From an uncultured Clostridium sp. (GTDB taxonomy: Bacteria > Bacillota > Clostridia > TANB77 > CAG-508), in the NCBI GenBank assembly GCA_948468505.1, contig CAOKJE010000010.1, positions 1 to 40,656 of the forward strand: 40,656 nucleotides of DNA. The letters are read 5' to 3'. The position numbers and the translations under genes are program-made. The notes under the pieces were generated by a model, which ran no database searches, was not told the origin of the DNA, and saw nothing but the letters and a program-made list of their open reading frames with translations. This document shows, piece by piece, positions 7,795-17,581 of the stretch. Positions within the stretch are counted from its first letter, which is position 1. Each line of letters begins with the position of its first letter.

Positions 7795-8832
7795 ATGGAA
7801 AAAAGTTTCAGCGAAAGTTACAAACAAGCAGGAGTAGACGTAACAGCAGGATACCAATCAGTAGAACTAATGAAAGAAGCAGTAAAAAGCACTTATAACA
7901 AAGGTGTAGTATCAGACTTAGGAGGATTTGGAGGTCTGTACGCTTTAAATACAGAAAAAATAAAAGAACCAATTTTAGTTTCAGGTACAGATGGAGTAGG
8001 TACCAAATTAAAGTTGGCTTTTTTAATGGACAAACACGATACCATAGGGCAAGACTGTGTTGCCATGTGTGTGAATGACATCGTATGTTGTGGAGCCAAA
8101 CCATTATTTTTCTTAGACTATATGGCACTTGGAAAAAACGTACCAGAAGTCGTAGCAACCATAGTTAAAGGCGTAGCAGATGGCTGTAAAATGGCAGGAT
8201 GTAGTTTAGTTGGAGGAGAAACAGCAGAAATGCCAGGATTTTACCAACCAGGAGAGTATGACTTAGCAGGATTTTCTGTTGGTGTGGTAGAAAAAGAAGA
8301 AATGATAGACAGTAGCAAGATTGAAATAGGAGACAAAGTCATCGGAATTGCCTCTTCAGGCGTTCACTCTAATGGATTTTCACTTGTTAGAAAAATCTTT
8401 AACATCAACGAAGAAACCATCAAAGAGAACAAAGAAGAACTAGGAATGACCTTAGGAGAAGCCTTATTAACCCCTACGAAAATCTATGTAAAACCAGTTT
8501 TAGAATTATTAAAAAACGTGACAGTAAAAGGAATTTCTCACATTACAGGCGGAGGCTTTTATGAAAATATGCCACGTATGCTAAAAGATGGTGTTTCTCT
8601 AAAAATTGAGAAAGACTCCTATCCAATCTTACCAATTTTTAAACTGATTCAAAAAGAAGGAAATATCCCAGAAAGAGACATGTACAATACCTTTAATATG
8701 GGAATTGGAATGGCAATTATCGTAAAAAAAGAAGAAACCAAAAAAGCAATTGAAATATTAGAACAACAAGGAGAAAAAGCGTATCTAATCGGAGAAGTTA
8801 CAGAAGGTAACAAAGACATAAAAATAATATAA
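7795..8832 (+). CDS. purM: PurM, phosphoribosylformylglycinamidine cyclo-ligase
   Basis: AIR synthetase, the fifth step of purine synthesis: ATP-dependent closure of FGAM to AIR. The 345-aa length is typical. Family motifs are [48 protein letters not shown] and [18 protein letters not shown]. The ATG at 7795 has AAAGGA eight bases upstream and gives the usual N-terminus ([16 protein letters not shown]). A TTG at 7738, in frame and behind AAGGAG, would add 19 residues that are not family-like. It is the first gene of the purine cluster, 25 bases before purL. Confidence 0.96.
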   Translation: MEKSFSESYKQAGVDVTAGYQSVELMKEAVKSTYNKGVVSDLGGFGGLYALNTEKIKEPILVSGTDGVGTKLKLAFLMDKHDTIGQDCVAMCVNDIVCCGAKPLFFLDYMALGKNVPEVVATIVKGVADGCKMAGCSLVGGETAEMPGFYQPGEYDLAGFSVGVVEKEEMIDSSKIEIGDKVIGIASSGVHSNGFSLVRKIFNINEETIKENKEELGMTLGEALLTPTKIYVKPVLELLKNVTVKGISHITGGGFYENMPRMLKDGVSLKIEKDSYPILPIFKLIQKEGNIPERDMYNTFNMGIGMAIIVKKEETKKAIEILEQQGEKAYLIGEVTEGNKDIKII

Positions 8833-8857
8833 ATAAAATAAGAAAGGTAAAAAGCGT

Positions 8858-11800
8858 ATGGAAGTTAAAAGAATTTATGTTACAAAGAAAGAAGGATTTA
8901 ACGGAGAAGCAAAAGAACTATTAGCAGACCTTCAAGAAAACTTAAAAATCAAGGAACTAGAAAACATCATCATCTTAAATCGATATGACGTAGAAGGAGT
9001 AGATGAAAAAACATTTGAACAAGCAAGAAACACCATTTTTGCAGAACCACAAGTAGACGAAAGCTTTGTAGAAGAATATCCATTCAAAAACCAAGATTAC
9101 GTATTTGGAATTGAATTCTTACCAGGTCAATTTGACCAAAGAGCAAACGCATTAGAAGAATGTTTGCAAATACTAGCAGAAGGAAACAGACCAACTGCCA
9201 AATCTGCCAAAATTTATATCTTACAAGGAAGCATGCAAGAAAAACAATGCGAAAAAATCAAAAAATACATGATTAATCAAGTCGATTCCAGAGAATGTTC
9301 CCTAGAAAAGCCAAAAAACTTAGAAACCAAAATGGAAGAGCCAGATGACGTAGCAGTAGTAGAGGGATTTATCAATATGACAGAAGAAGACTCCCATAAA
9401 TTCTACGAAAAATATGGCTTTGCCATGGACTTTGCAGATTTACAATTCTGCCAAAACTATTTTAAAGAAGTAGAAAAAAGAGACCCTACCATGACAGAAA
9501 TGAAAATGATAGACACTTATTGGTCAGACCACTGTAGACATACCACCTTCTTAACCAAGTTAGAAGTATTAGACATTAAATGGGATTTACTAAAAAAGGT
9601 ATATGAAGATTACTTAAAAGCAAGAGATGTAGTCTATGAAAACAGAAAAGCAAAAGATATTTGTTTAATGGATATTGCCACAATTGCTGCCAAAGAACTA
9701 AAAAAAGCAGGGGATATGAAGGAATTAGACGAAAGCGAAGAAATCAATGCTTGTAGCATCAAAGCAGACATTTTAGTAGATGGAAAACCAGAAGAATATT
9801 TAATTATGTTCAAAAACGAGACCCATAATCACCCAACTGAAATCGAGCCATTTGGTGGAGCAGCTACTTGTTTAGGAGGAGCCATTCGTGACCCACTATC
9901 TGGAAGAGTATATGTCTACCAAGCTATGCGTGTAACAGGGTGTGGGGACCCTAGAAAAACCGTAGAAGAAACCATGCCAAATAAATTACCACAAAGAAAA
10001 CTAACCAATGAAGCAGCAAGAGGTTACAGTTCTTATGGAAATCAAATAGGACTAGCAACAGGTCAAGTAGCAGAAATCTATCATGATGGTTATGTGGCAA
10101 AACGTATGGAAATAGGAGCCTTAGTTGGAGCTGCTCCAAAAGAAAATGTAGTCCGCAAAAGACCAGAGCCAGGAGATATCGTCATTTTATTAGGAGGAAA
10201 AACTGGTAGAGATGGTTGTGGAGGTGCAACAGGATCTTCCAAAGCACACACAAGTGAATCTTTAACTACTTGTGGAGCAGAAGTACAAAAAGGAAATGCA
10301 CCAGAAGAAAGAAAAGTCCAAAGACTATTTAGAAACGGAGAAGTAACCAAAATCATAAAAAGATGTAATGACTTTGGAGCAGGAGGAGTATCTGTTGCGA
10401 TTGGAGAACTAGCAGACGGTTTAGTCATTAACTTAGATAAAGTTCCTAAAAAATATGAAGGACTTGACGGAACCGAACTTGCCATTTCCGAGTCACAAGA
10501 AAGAATGGCAGTAGTAGTAGCCAAGCAAGATGCCGACCAATTAGTAAACTTTGCCGAAAAAGAAAACTTAGAAGCAACAATAGTTGCAGAAGTAGTAGAA
10601 GAACCAAGAGTAAAAATGTATTGGAGAGGAAATCTAATTGTAGACATTGCAAGAGAATTCTTAGACACCAATGGAGATGTAAAAAATGAGACCGTAGAAG
10701 TGGTCAAACCAGACGAAGAAAAATCTTACTTTAGAGCAGAAAAAGTAGAAAATGTGAAAGAAAAATGGGAGCAAGTGATAACAGACTTAAATTGTTGTTC
10801 ACAAAAAGGCTTAGTAGAACGTTTTGATAGCACCATTGGGGCTAACACAGTAATCATGCCATTTGGAGGAAAATACCAACTAACGCCAGCCCAAGGAATG
10901 GTAGCAAGAATTCCAACCCTAAAAGGCTATACCGATAGCGGAACCATTATGACCTATGGTTACAACCCATATTTAGCAAGCTGGAGTCCATTCCATGGAG
11001 CCGTATATGCCATTATCGAATCAGTTTCTAAATATGTAGCGTTAGGGGGAGACTACAAAAAAGCTTACTTAACATTGCAAGAGTACTTTGAAAAATTAAG
11101 AAACGAACCAACCAGATGGGGGAAACCATTTGTAGCTATTTTAGGTGCTTACTTGGTACAAAAAGAATTAAAAATAGCAGCCATTGGTGGAAAAGACAGT
11201 ATGTCAGGTTCTTACAATGAACTAGACGTACCGCCAACACTAGTATCTTTCTGTATTGGAGAAACAGACACGACAAAAGTAGTATCAAATGAGTTCAAAC
11301 AATCTGGTTCTAAAGTGGTATTTTTGAAAACAAAAATGGGACAAGAAGATATTCTAGACTTTGAAGACTTAAAGGAAAATTATGAAATTATCCACGCCTT
11401 AATTGAACAAGGAAAAGTGTTATCGGTTAGCACCATTACCCATGGCGGAATAGCAGAAGTTATCACCAAAAGCTGTATCGGAAATAAAATAGGATTTACA
11501 TTTGAAAACGAAACCTTAGATTTATTTTATCCATACTATGGTTCTTTTGTAGTTGAACTAAAAGAAGGAGTAGAGATAGAAAAAGCAGAAGTTTTAGGTG
11601 TAACAACGAAAGAAGAAAAAATCGTTGTAAATACAGAAGTTTCCTTTGAATTAGATAATTTAATTAAGCTATGGGAGGCACCACTAGAAAAGGTATTCCC
11701 AAGCAAGGTTAAAGAAGAAGTGAAAAAAGCAAGCAATATTTTAAGTGATAAAACTTGTACCATTACTCGTAAAATGCCAATTACGAAACCACGAGTATTC

Positions 11801-12583
11801 ATCCCAGTATTCCCAGGAACAAACTGTGAATATGATTCTGCTAAAGCTTTTGAAGATGCAGGGGCAATCGCTAATATGGTAGTATTTAAAAACCTAAAAC
11901 CAGAGAACATAGCAGAGTCTATCGAAGTTTTTGCGAAAGAAATTGAAAAAGCACAAATTATCATGTTACCAGGTGGATTTAGTAGTGGAGACGAGCCAGA
12001 CGGTTCTGGAAAATTTATAGGTGCTGTATTTAGAAATCCAAAACTGAAAGACCTAATTCATAAACATTTATATGAAAAAGATGGCTTGATGTTAGGAATT
12101 TGTAACGGTTTCCAAGCTCTTGTAAAACTAGGATTACTACCATATGGAGAAATTCGAGAAATGGACGATAAATCTCCAACTTTAACCTTTAATCAAATTG
12201 GAAGACATATGTCAAGAATGGTAGAAACAAAAGTAGTATCTAAATTGTCTCCTTGGTTTAGTGAAGTCGATTTAGGAGAACAATTTACGATTCCAGTTTC
12301 TCATGGAGAAGGAAGATTTATTGTAAATGAGGAATTGAAAAAACAATTGATTGAAAATGGTCAAATTGCAACTCAATATGTTGATTTTGATGGTAATGCT
12401 ACTTATGATATCGCTTATAATCCAAATGGTTCTGTTGATGCCATTGAAGGTATTACCAGCCCAGATGGTAGAATTTTAGGTAAGATGGGACATAGTGAGA
12501 GATGCTATCGCGATATTTTGAAGAATATGCCAGGCAATATGGACCAAAAGATTTTTAGGTCAGGGGTTAATTATTATAGATAG
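8858..12583 (+). CDS. purL: PurL, phosphoribosylformylglycinamidine synthase (single-chain)
   Basis: FGAM synthase, the fourth step, using glutamine and ATP. At 1241 aa it is the large single-chain type fused to its glutaminase, unlike the PurS/PurL/PurQ form of many Bacillota. Visible motifs: SDHCRHTTF (about residue 230), FKNETHNHPTEIEPFGGAAT, and KDSMSG in the second half. The C-terminal class I glutaminase has FPGTNCEYD, GLMLGICNGFQ with the nucleophile Cys, and SHGEGRF. The frame is open for 3.7 kb with no CGG codon. AAAGG precedes the ATG. Confidence 0.97.
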   Translation: MEVKRIYVTKKEGFNGEAKELLADLQENLKIKELENIIILNRYDVEGVDEKTFEQARNTIFAEPQVDESFVEEYPFKNQDYVFGIEFLPGQFDQRANALEECLQILAEGNRPTAKSAKIYILQGSMQEKQCEKIKKYMINQVDSRECSLEKPKNLETKMEEPDDVAVVEGFINMTEEDSHKFYEKYGFAMDFADLQFCQNYFKEVEKRDPTMTEMKMIDTYWSDHCRHTTFLTKLEVLDIKWDLLKKVYEDYLKARDVVYENRKAKDICLMDIATIAAKELKKAGDMKELDESEEINACSIKADILVDGKPEEYLIMFKNETHNHPTEIEPFGGAATCLGGAIRDPLSGRVYVYQAMRVTGCGDPRKTVEETMPNKLPQRKLTNEAARGYSSYGNQIGLATGQVAEIYHDGYVAKRMEIGALVGAAPKENVVRKRPEPGDIVILLGGKTGRDGCGGATGSSKAHTSESLTTCGAEVQKGNAPEERKVQRLFRNGEVTKIIKRCNDFGAGGVSVAIGELADGLVINLDKVPKKYEGLDGTELAISESQERMAVVVAKQDADQLVNFAEKENLEATIVAEVVEEPRVKMYWRGNLIVDIAREFLDTNGDVKNETVEVVKPDEEKSYFRAEKVENVKEKWEQVITDLNCCSQKGLVERFDSTIGANTVIMPFGGKYQLTPAQGMVARIPTLKGYTDSGTIMTYGYNPYLASWSPFHGAVYAIIESVSKYVALGGDYKKAYLTLQEYFEKLRNEPTRWGKPFVAILGAYLVQKELKIAAIGGKDSMSGSYNELDVPPTLVSFCIGETDTTKVVSNEFKQSGSKVVFLKTKMGQEDILDFEDLKENYEIIHALIEQGKVLSVSTITHGGIAEVITKSCIGNKIGFTFENETLDLFYPYYGSFVVELKEGVEIEKAEVLGVTTKEEKIVVNTEVSFELDNLIKLWEAPLEKVFPSKVKEEVKKASNILSDKTCTITRKMPITKPRVFIPVFPGTNCEYDSAKAFEDAGAIANMVVFKNLKPENIAESIEVFAKEIEKAQIIMLPGGFSSGDEPDGSGKFIGAVFRNPKLKDLIHKHLYEKDGLMLGICNGFQALVKLGLLPYGEIREMDDKSPTLTFNQIGRHMSRMVETKVVSKLSPWFSEVDLGEQFTIPVSHGEGRFIVNEELKKQLIENGQIATQYVDFDGNATYDIAYNPNGSVDAIEGITSPDGRILGKMGHSERCYRDILKNMPGNMDQKIFRSGVNYYR

Positions 12584-12608
12584 GCGTTAAAAGGAGGAAG
12601 ATAAGACA

Positions 12609-13187
12609 ATGAGATTTGATTTATTAGACAAAAATCCAATTATTCTTCAAATAGGAGATATTAAATTGTCAAATACAGATGACACATTTGGAAAAGCAGA
12701 AGTAGTTAGTGGATATGAATATAATCCATTGTTAAATCCCAGAAACAATGTTGCATTTGGTAAACAAATTATTGCTGATATTGGTTATGGAGATTATAGA
12801 TGTGGAACATCTATAAGTGATGGTGAAAATAGTATTTTATTAACTTATGGTGCTAATAGAATTAGTTCGAATGCTCAAAGTATGGCAATTGGATTTTTTG
12901 ATGGTAAGCAGTATTTCTTTGTTGACGAGTCTTTTAGAGATATATATGGAAAAAATCCCGAATTATCAAAAAGAGATATACTAATTTGTGAATCACTTTG
13001 GAAAAGTAGCACAAAAAAGAAAACGATTATATATGAGGAAGAAGTATGTAAAAATCCAACTAAAAAAGAATTAGATTATTTTAATCAATTAATGAATAGC
13101 GTAGAAAGATTAGAACCAGCCTTTGAAGAAGAAAATCTAAAAGCATTAAAACGAAATCGAAGAAGAAGTAGTCATGAAGAACGATAA
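12609..13187 (+). CDS. hypothetical 192-aa protein in the purine cluster
   Basis: I do not recognise a family. The protein is soluble, with a beta-rich first half (ILQIGDIKLSNTDDTFGKAE; YNPLLNPRNNVAFGKQI) and a basic C-terminal tail (LKRNRRRSSHEER). No signal peptide or membrane segment is seen. AAAGGAGG precedes the ATG. It sits 25 bases after purL and 21 before purB, so it should be cotranscribed with purine genes, but no purine-related motif is visible. Synonymous choices look less A-biased at third positions than in purL, which may hint at later arrival. Confidence 0.55.
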   Translation: MRFDLLDKNPIILQIGDIKLSNTDDTFGKAEVVSGYEYNPLLNPRNNVAFGKQIIADIGYGDYRCGTSISDGENSILLTYGANRISSNAQSMAIGFFDGKQYFFVDESFRDIYGKNPELSKRDILICESLWKSSTKKKTIIYEEEVCKNPTKKELDYFNQLMNSVERLEPAFEEENLKALKRNRRRSSHEER

Positions 13188-13208
13188 AAAGTAGAAAGGA
13201 AAGAAAAA

Positions 13209-14643
13209 ATGGAGAACAATAAATATGTAACACCGTTATCTGGAAGATATGCAAGTGAAGAAATGAACCAGTTATGGTCAAACAACAGCAAGTATTCAAC
13301 TTGGAGAAAACTATGGATAGCATTAGCAGAAACAGAAAAAGAACTAGGAATAGAGATAACAGATGAGCAAATTGAAGAAATGAAAGCCAATGTAGACAAT
13401 ATTGATTACGAAATGGTAAGCAAAAGAGAAAAAGAATGTAGACATGACGTTATGGCTCATGTCTACGAATTTGGACAAAAATGTCCAACCGCAAAGCCAA
13501 TCATACACTTAGGAGCCACATCATGCTATGTAACAGACAACACAGATGTTATCTTAATGACAAAAGCATTGGAAATAGTAAAACAAAAATTAATCGTTGT
13601 TATTCATAACTTAAAAAACTTTGCGATTAAAAATAAAGGAGTAACTTGTTTAGGCTATACACACTTTCAACCAGCACAGCTAACAACCGTAGGGAAAAGA
13701 GCAACCTTATGGTTACAAGACTTATTAGAAGACTTAGAAGAACTAGAATTTGTACAAAGTCATATGAAACTACTAGGTTGTAAAGGAACCACAGGAACCC
13801 AAGAAAGCTTTATGAAACTATTTAAAGACGAAGAAAAAGTAAAACAAGTGGATGGTAAAATTGCAGAAAAAATGGGATTTGAAAAAGTTTATGCCGTATC
13901 TCGGACAAACTTATACCAGGAAATTAGACACAAGAGTCTTAAGTGTCTTATCCCAAATTGCTGGAAGCTGTTCCAAATTTGCCAACGATATGAGACTATT
14001 ACAACATGAAAAAGAATTAGAAGAACCATTTGAAAAAGGACAAATTGGTTCCTCTGCTATGGCCTATAAAAGAAACCCAATGAGAAGCGAAAGAATCAAC
14101 TCTTTAGCAAGACACGTGATGACCCTAACCATGGACCCTACCATTACAGCAGCAACACAATGGTTAGAAAGAACATTAGACGACTCTGCCAACAAAAGAA
14201 TCTGTGTACCAGAAAGTTTCTTAGCAGTAGATGCCATCCTAATTCTATATGCTAATATCTCTAAAAACATAGTAGTATACGAAAACGTAATCAAAACCAA
14301 CATGATGCAAGAATTACCATTCATGGCAACCGAAGAAATCTTAATGAATGCAGTATTAAAAGGTGGCGATAGACAAGAACTACATGAAAAAATCAGAATT
14401 TACTCAATGGAAGCAGGCAAACAAGTAAAAGAACTTGGAAAACAAAATGACTTAGTCGAAAGAATTGCAAATGACCAAACCTTTGGACTAACCAAAGAAG
14501 AAATCATGCAAGCCCTAAATCCAGACCACTTATGTGGTAGAGCACCAAAACAAGTCGAAGACTTTATTGCAGAAAGAGTAAATCCTATTTTAGAAAAATA
14601 TCGTGATTTAATAAGTGAAGAAGAAGTGGAAGTAAATGTGTAA
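13209..14643 (+). CDS. purB: PurB, adenylosuccinate lyase (read through one CGG site)
   Basis: Adenylosuccinate lyase cleaves SAICAR to AICAR and adenylosuccinate to AMP. Family motifs include RHDVMAHVYEFG, HLGATSCYVTDNTD, TCLGYTHFQPAQ and the signature GSSAMAYKRNPMRSERI. The zero frame ends at 14009. Codon 232 is CGG (13902-13904) in TCT-CGG-ACA; skipping the C gives YAVSGQTYTRKLDTRVLSVL, the conserved lyase segment, and a 477-aa protein of normal size. Both halves are well conserved and purB is essential for purine and AMP synthesis, so a genuine null is unlikely. AAAGG precedes the ATG. Confidence 0.9.
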
Positions 14644-14647
14644 AGGA

Positions 14648-14705
14648 AGGGATTAGAGGGACGTTCCTTAAAATCCCGATTTTAGGGATTGGGGGGACAG
14701 TCCTT
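14648..14705 (+). repeat. REP-like element, forward copy
   Basis: Contains GGGACGTTCCTTAAAATCCC followed by a partly self-complementary half and GGGACAGTCCTT. The same element in opposite orientation lies at 15367-15423, and related arms lie at 16751-16880 and 30369-30399. Confidence 0.75.
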
Positions 14706-14735
14706 GAAATTAACTCTTAGTTAAGGAGAAAGAAA

Positions 14736-15356
14736 ATGATAAAAAATATAATTTTTGATTTGTCAGAGGTCTTAATATCTCGGATATGCTGGTATACAAA
14801 CATTAATCGAAAAGAAATATGGTATACCAGCCCAAGAATTCTTAGAAAGAAAAAAAGAAAAAAAGAAAAAAATGAACGATTTTTAGACTTAATGAGAGGA
14901 AACTTAACAGAAGAACAATATTGGGAAGAAATACTAGAAGGAATGAATTGGAACATCACCATAGAGGATTTAAAAGACACATCGAGAGAATACTTAAATC
15001 AACCAGTAGAAGGGACTAGGGAAATTGTTAAAGCTTTAAAGGGAAAATATCAATTGATATTACTAACAGACCATGTAAAAGGCTGGATGGAATATATTGA
15101 AGAACAAAATGAAGATATCAAGTTATTTGACAAAAAGATAGTTTCTTATGAACTAGGAAATGTTAAACCAGACAAAGAAACTTTCCCAAAGGTGTTAGAT
15201 AAAGCACAAATAATAGCAGAAGAAACCTTGTTTATTGATGACCATGAAATTAATATTGAAAGAGCAGAGGAAGTAGGAATTCATGGAATTGTGTTTAAAA
15301 ATGCTAAGCAATTAAAAGAGGACTTAGAAGAAAAATATTCAATTGTAGTAAATTAG
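14736..15356 (+). CDS. HAD-superfamily hydrolase (CGG site plus an A-run frame shift)
   Basis: A small HAD-like phosphatase: IIFDLSEVLIS (motif I; the second Asp is replaced by Ser), ILLTDHVKGW (motif II), GNVKPDKETF (Lys) and TLFIDDHEINIERAEEVGIHG (motif IV). Codon 16 is CGG (14781-14783); skipping its C yields SGYAGIQTLIEKKYGIPAQE, the family cap start, while frame zero gives a nonsense stretch. That +1 frame then stops at 14885 (DF-stop), so a -1 step is needed in the A-rich run 14847-14872, which contains an in-frame A-AAA-AAG heptamer, to rejoin the zero frame at FLDLMRGN. Frame zero happens to be open throughout (206 aa). Substrate unknown. Confidence 0.75.
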   Translation: MIKNIIFDLSEVLISRICWYTNINRKEIWYTSPRILRKKKRKKEKNERFLDLMRGNLTEEQYWEEILEGMNWNITIEDLKDTSREYLNQPVEGTREIVKALKGKYQLILLTDHVKGWMEYIEEQNEDIKLFDKKIVSYELGNVKPDKETFPKVLDKAQIIAEETLFIDDHEINIERAEEVGIHGIVFKNAKQLKEDLEEKYSIVVN

Positions 15357-15366
15357 AAGGAGATAG

Positions 15367-15423
15367 AAGGACTGTCCCCAAATCCCGAAAATAGGGATTT
15401 TAAGGAACGTCCCCAAAATCCCT
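15367..15423 (-). repeat. REP-like element, inverted copy
   Basis: Its reverse complement matches the copy at 14648-14705 (GGGACGTTCCTTAAAATCCC core, GGGACAGTCCTT end). The two copies flank the HAD gene as an inverted pair. Confidence 0.75.
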
Positions 15424-15443
15424 GTTAAAAAGGAGAAAAAAGT

Positions 15444-16742
15444 ATGAAAAAATGTTTATTATTAGGAAATGGTGGGCGTGAAGCGGTGCTAGCAGAACAA
15501 ATAGGAAAAGGATTTGAATTATATGCTATTTTACCATATGCAAACCCATCTATTGTAGAAGAGGTTAAAAAATCTAATGGAAAGTATATAATAGGAGACC
15601 CATTTGATAAGGAATTGGTAAAGAAATTTGTTGAAGAAGAAGGAATTGAAGCTTGTGTTGTTAGCCAAGATAATTTATTACAAGAAGGAGCCATTGACCT
15701 AGCAAGAGAATTAGGGTTAAAGACATTTGGACCAACTTCTCAAGGGGCGAAAGTAGAGTGGAGTAAAACCTACGCATTAGAAATTGTAGAAAAATTAGCA
15801 CCAGAAATGATTATTAAGAATGAAAGAATTTTTGACTTAGCTAAATTAGAAGAAGTTATGAAAAACTATGAAGATGATAGCTTTGTTGTAAAACCAGAAG
15901 GACTAACAGGAGGAAAAGGTGTTAAAGTAGGGGGCATTCACTTTAAAGGAAAACAAGAAGGGTTTGAATATGCCAAAGAATGCTTAGCAGCAGATGGAAA
16001 AGTCATTGTACAAGACAAAGTAGAAGGTAGAGAATTTACGGTTATGGCATTAACAGACGGAAAAAATATCGTAGTAACACCAACCACTTTTGACTATCCA
16101 TACCGTTTTGATGAAGATAAAGGACCAGGAACTGGTGGTATGGGCTGCTTAAGCTTTGAAAATGGACTATTACCATTTTTAGAGCAAAAAGACGTAGATG
16201 AATGTGCAAAATTAATTCAAGATACCATCGAATATGTCAATAAAGATAGCTTAGAATTTACAGGTGTTATCTATGGAGGTTTCTTCAAATGTAAACAAGG
16301 AATTAAATTCATAGAATTTAATGCTAGATTTGGAGACCCAGAAGCAATCAATGTATTAAATTCATTAGAAACACCATTTGCAGAAGTAATGGAAAACATT
16401 TGGGAGCAAAAATTATCAACTGAAAATTGTAAATTCAAAAAAGACTATACCTTTATGGTGTATGTAGTAAGTCCAGATTATGCCATTCAAAATGCAGAAC
16501 CAATGGAATTCACCTTAAATACAGAAGCAATAAAAAGCAAAGGAGCAAAAATCTATTTTGCAAGTACAAAACCAGTAGAAGGTAATCGTTATATGTCAGT
16601 TGGAACTTCTAGATTATTTGGTGTTTTCACCAATGGAAAGACCTTAGAAGAAGCAAAACAAAAAGCATATGATGCAATGGAAAATAATATTGACGAAAAG
16701 CTAGATTACAGAAAAGACATTGGAGAAATTTACGAACACTAA
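15444..16742 (+). CDS. purD: PurD, phosphoribosylamine-glycine ligase
   Basis: GAR synthetase, step two of purine synthesis: ATP-dependent joining of glycine to phosphoribosylamine. The 432-aa length fits. Motifs: N-terminal CLLLGNGGREAVLAEQI, ATP-grasp parts FVVKPEGLTGGKGVKVGG and GREFTVMALTDG, then GPGTGGMGC and IEFNARFGDPEAINVL with the metal-binding Glu and Asn. A clear AAAAGGAGA ribosome site precedes the ATG. The frame is open with no CGG codon although the protein is glycine-rich. It lies between two REP-like elements. Confidence 0.95.
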   Translation: MKKCLLLGNGGREAVLAEQIGKGFELYAILPYANPSIVEEVKKSNGKYIIGDPFDKELVKKFVEEEGIEACVVSQDNLLQEGAIDLARELGLKTFGPTSQGAKVEWSKTYALEIVEKLAPEMIIKNERIFDLAKLEEVMKNYEDDSFVVKPEGLTGGKGVKVGGIHFKGKQEGFEYAKECLAADGKVIVQDKVEGREFTVMALTDGKNIVVTPTTFDYPYRFDEDKGPGTGGMGCLSFENGLLPFLEQKDVDECAKLIQDTIEYVNKDSLEFTGVIYGGFFKCKQGIKFIEFNARFGDPEAINVLNSLETPFAEVMENIWEQKLSTENCKFKKDYTFMVYVVSPDYAIQNAEPMEFTLNTEAIKSKGAKIYFASTKPVEGNRYMSVGTSRLFGVFTNGKTLEEAKQKAYDAMENNIDEKLDYRKDIGEIYEH

Positions 16743-16750
16743 AAAAGGAT

Positions 16751-16880
16751 AGGGATTAGGGGGACGTTCCTTAAAATCCCTGTTTCTGGGACAGAGGGGA
16801 CACTCTTTAAAAAAATAGGCACAAGGACTGTCCCTTAAATCCCTAAAAGAGGGATTTTAAGGAACGTCCCCCTAATCCCT
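16751..16880. repeat. long REP-like inverted repeat
   Basis: A 31-bp arm (16751-16781) and its perfect reverse complement (16850-16880) enclose 68 bases holding further copies of GGGACAGAGGGGACA- and GGACTGTCCC-type motifs. The right arm contains the stop codon of purN on the - strand. It could also act as a transcription stop between the convergent purD and purN. Confidence 0.85.
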
Positions 16881-17448
16881 CCTCTGCTTAGCAAATCGGT
16901 TTAGTACTTCGATTAGCTGGATTTTCTCGGCAGCTTGTACTTTGCAAGAAACATCTTCCGCTGTGTCAGTAGGCAAAACCTCAACTTTAGCTTGACTAAT
17001 AATGGCACCTTTATCATACTCATGATTTACAAAATGGATGGTGGCACCAGTAACTTTTTCTTTGGCTTCAACAACAGCTTCATGAACGTGCATGCCATGC
17101 ATTCCCTTACCTCCGGAATTTTGGTAGTAAAGAAGGGTGAGTATTGATAATGGTATAATTATCAAGAAGTTTTGGACCAATCATTTTTAAGTAGCCAGCA
17201 AGTACAATTAGGTTAATTTCATATTTAGAAAGTACATTAGATAATTCTAAGTCTCTTGCTTCGAACTTCTTGTTTTGAATAATATAGGTATCTATATTAT
17301 TGTTTTCCGCACGTGTTAAAGCATAGGCATTTGGATTATCGGAAATAACTAAATCAATTTTAGCTTCTAGTTGATGGCTATTTATACTGTCAATAATAGC
17401 TTGCAAAGTGGAACCATTGCCAGAAGCAAATACAACTAAATGGTACAT
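16872..17448 (-). CDS. purN: PurN, phosphoribosylglycinamide formyltransferase (read through one CGG site)
   Basis: GAR transformylase uses 10-formyl-THF in step three. N-terminal FASGNGSTLQAIID, VISDNPNAYALTRAE, the folate-site VLAGYLKMIGP and NTHPSLLPKF are canonical. The zero frame stops just after this (KFRR-stop). Codon 112 is CGG (17115-17113); skipping the C gives LLPKFGGKGMHGMHVHEAVV, the conserved loop, then THFVNHEYDKGAII-type sequence, for 191 aa in all. The conserved Asp after this in other PurN proteins is at EYDKGAII. AGGAGG precedes the ATG. It is divergent from purF and convergent with purD, an unusual arrangement. The stop lies inside a REP-like repeat. Confidence 0.88.
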
Positions 17449-17532
17449 ATGATTACCTCCTAAATTTATCTATTGGTAGTTTAGCACAAAAAAAGGAGGA
17501 AAGTCAAATCTAACTTACGAAAAGGCATAAGT

Positions 17533-17554
17533 GGTACCTGTCCTAGAAGGTGCC
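17533..17554. repeat. short imperfect inverted repeat before purF
   Basis: GGTACCT and AGGTGCC face each other around an 8-base loop, 28 bases before the purF ATG. It could be a minor REP-like element or an operator; there is no second copy in the window to decide. Confidence 0.35.
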
Positions 17555-17581
17555 AAAACAAAAAAGAAAGGATAAAAGAAA

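Noticed and set aside
10090..10707. 205-aa ORF on the - strand opposite purL
   Set aside because: No ribosome site, low-complexity Ser/Leu/Pro content typical of an antisense frame, and it lies entirely within a well-supported gene.
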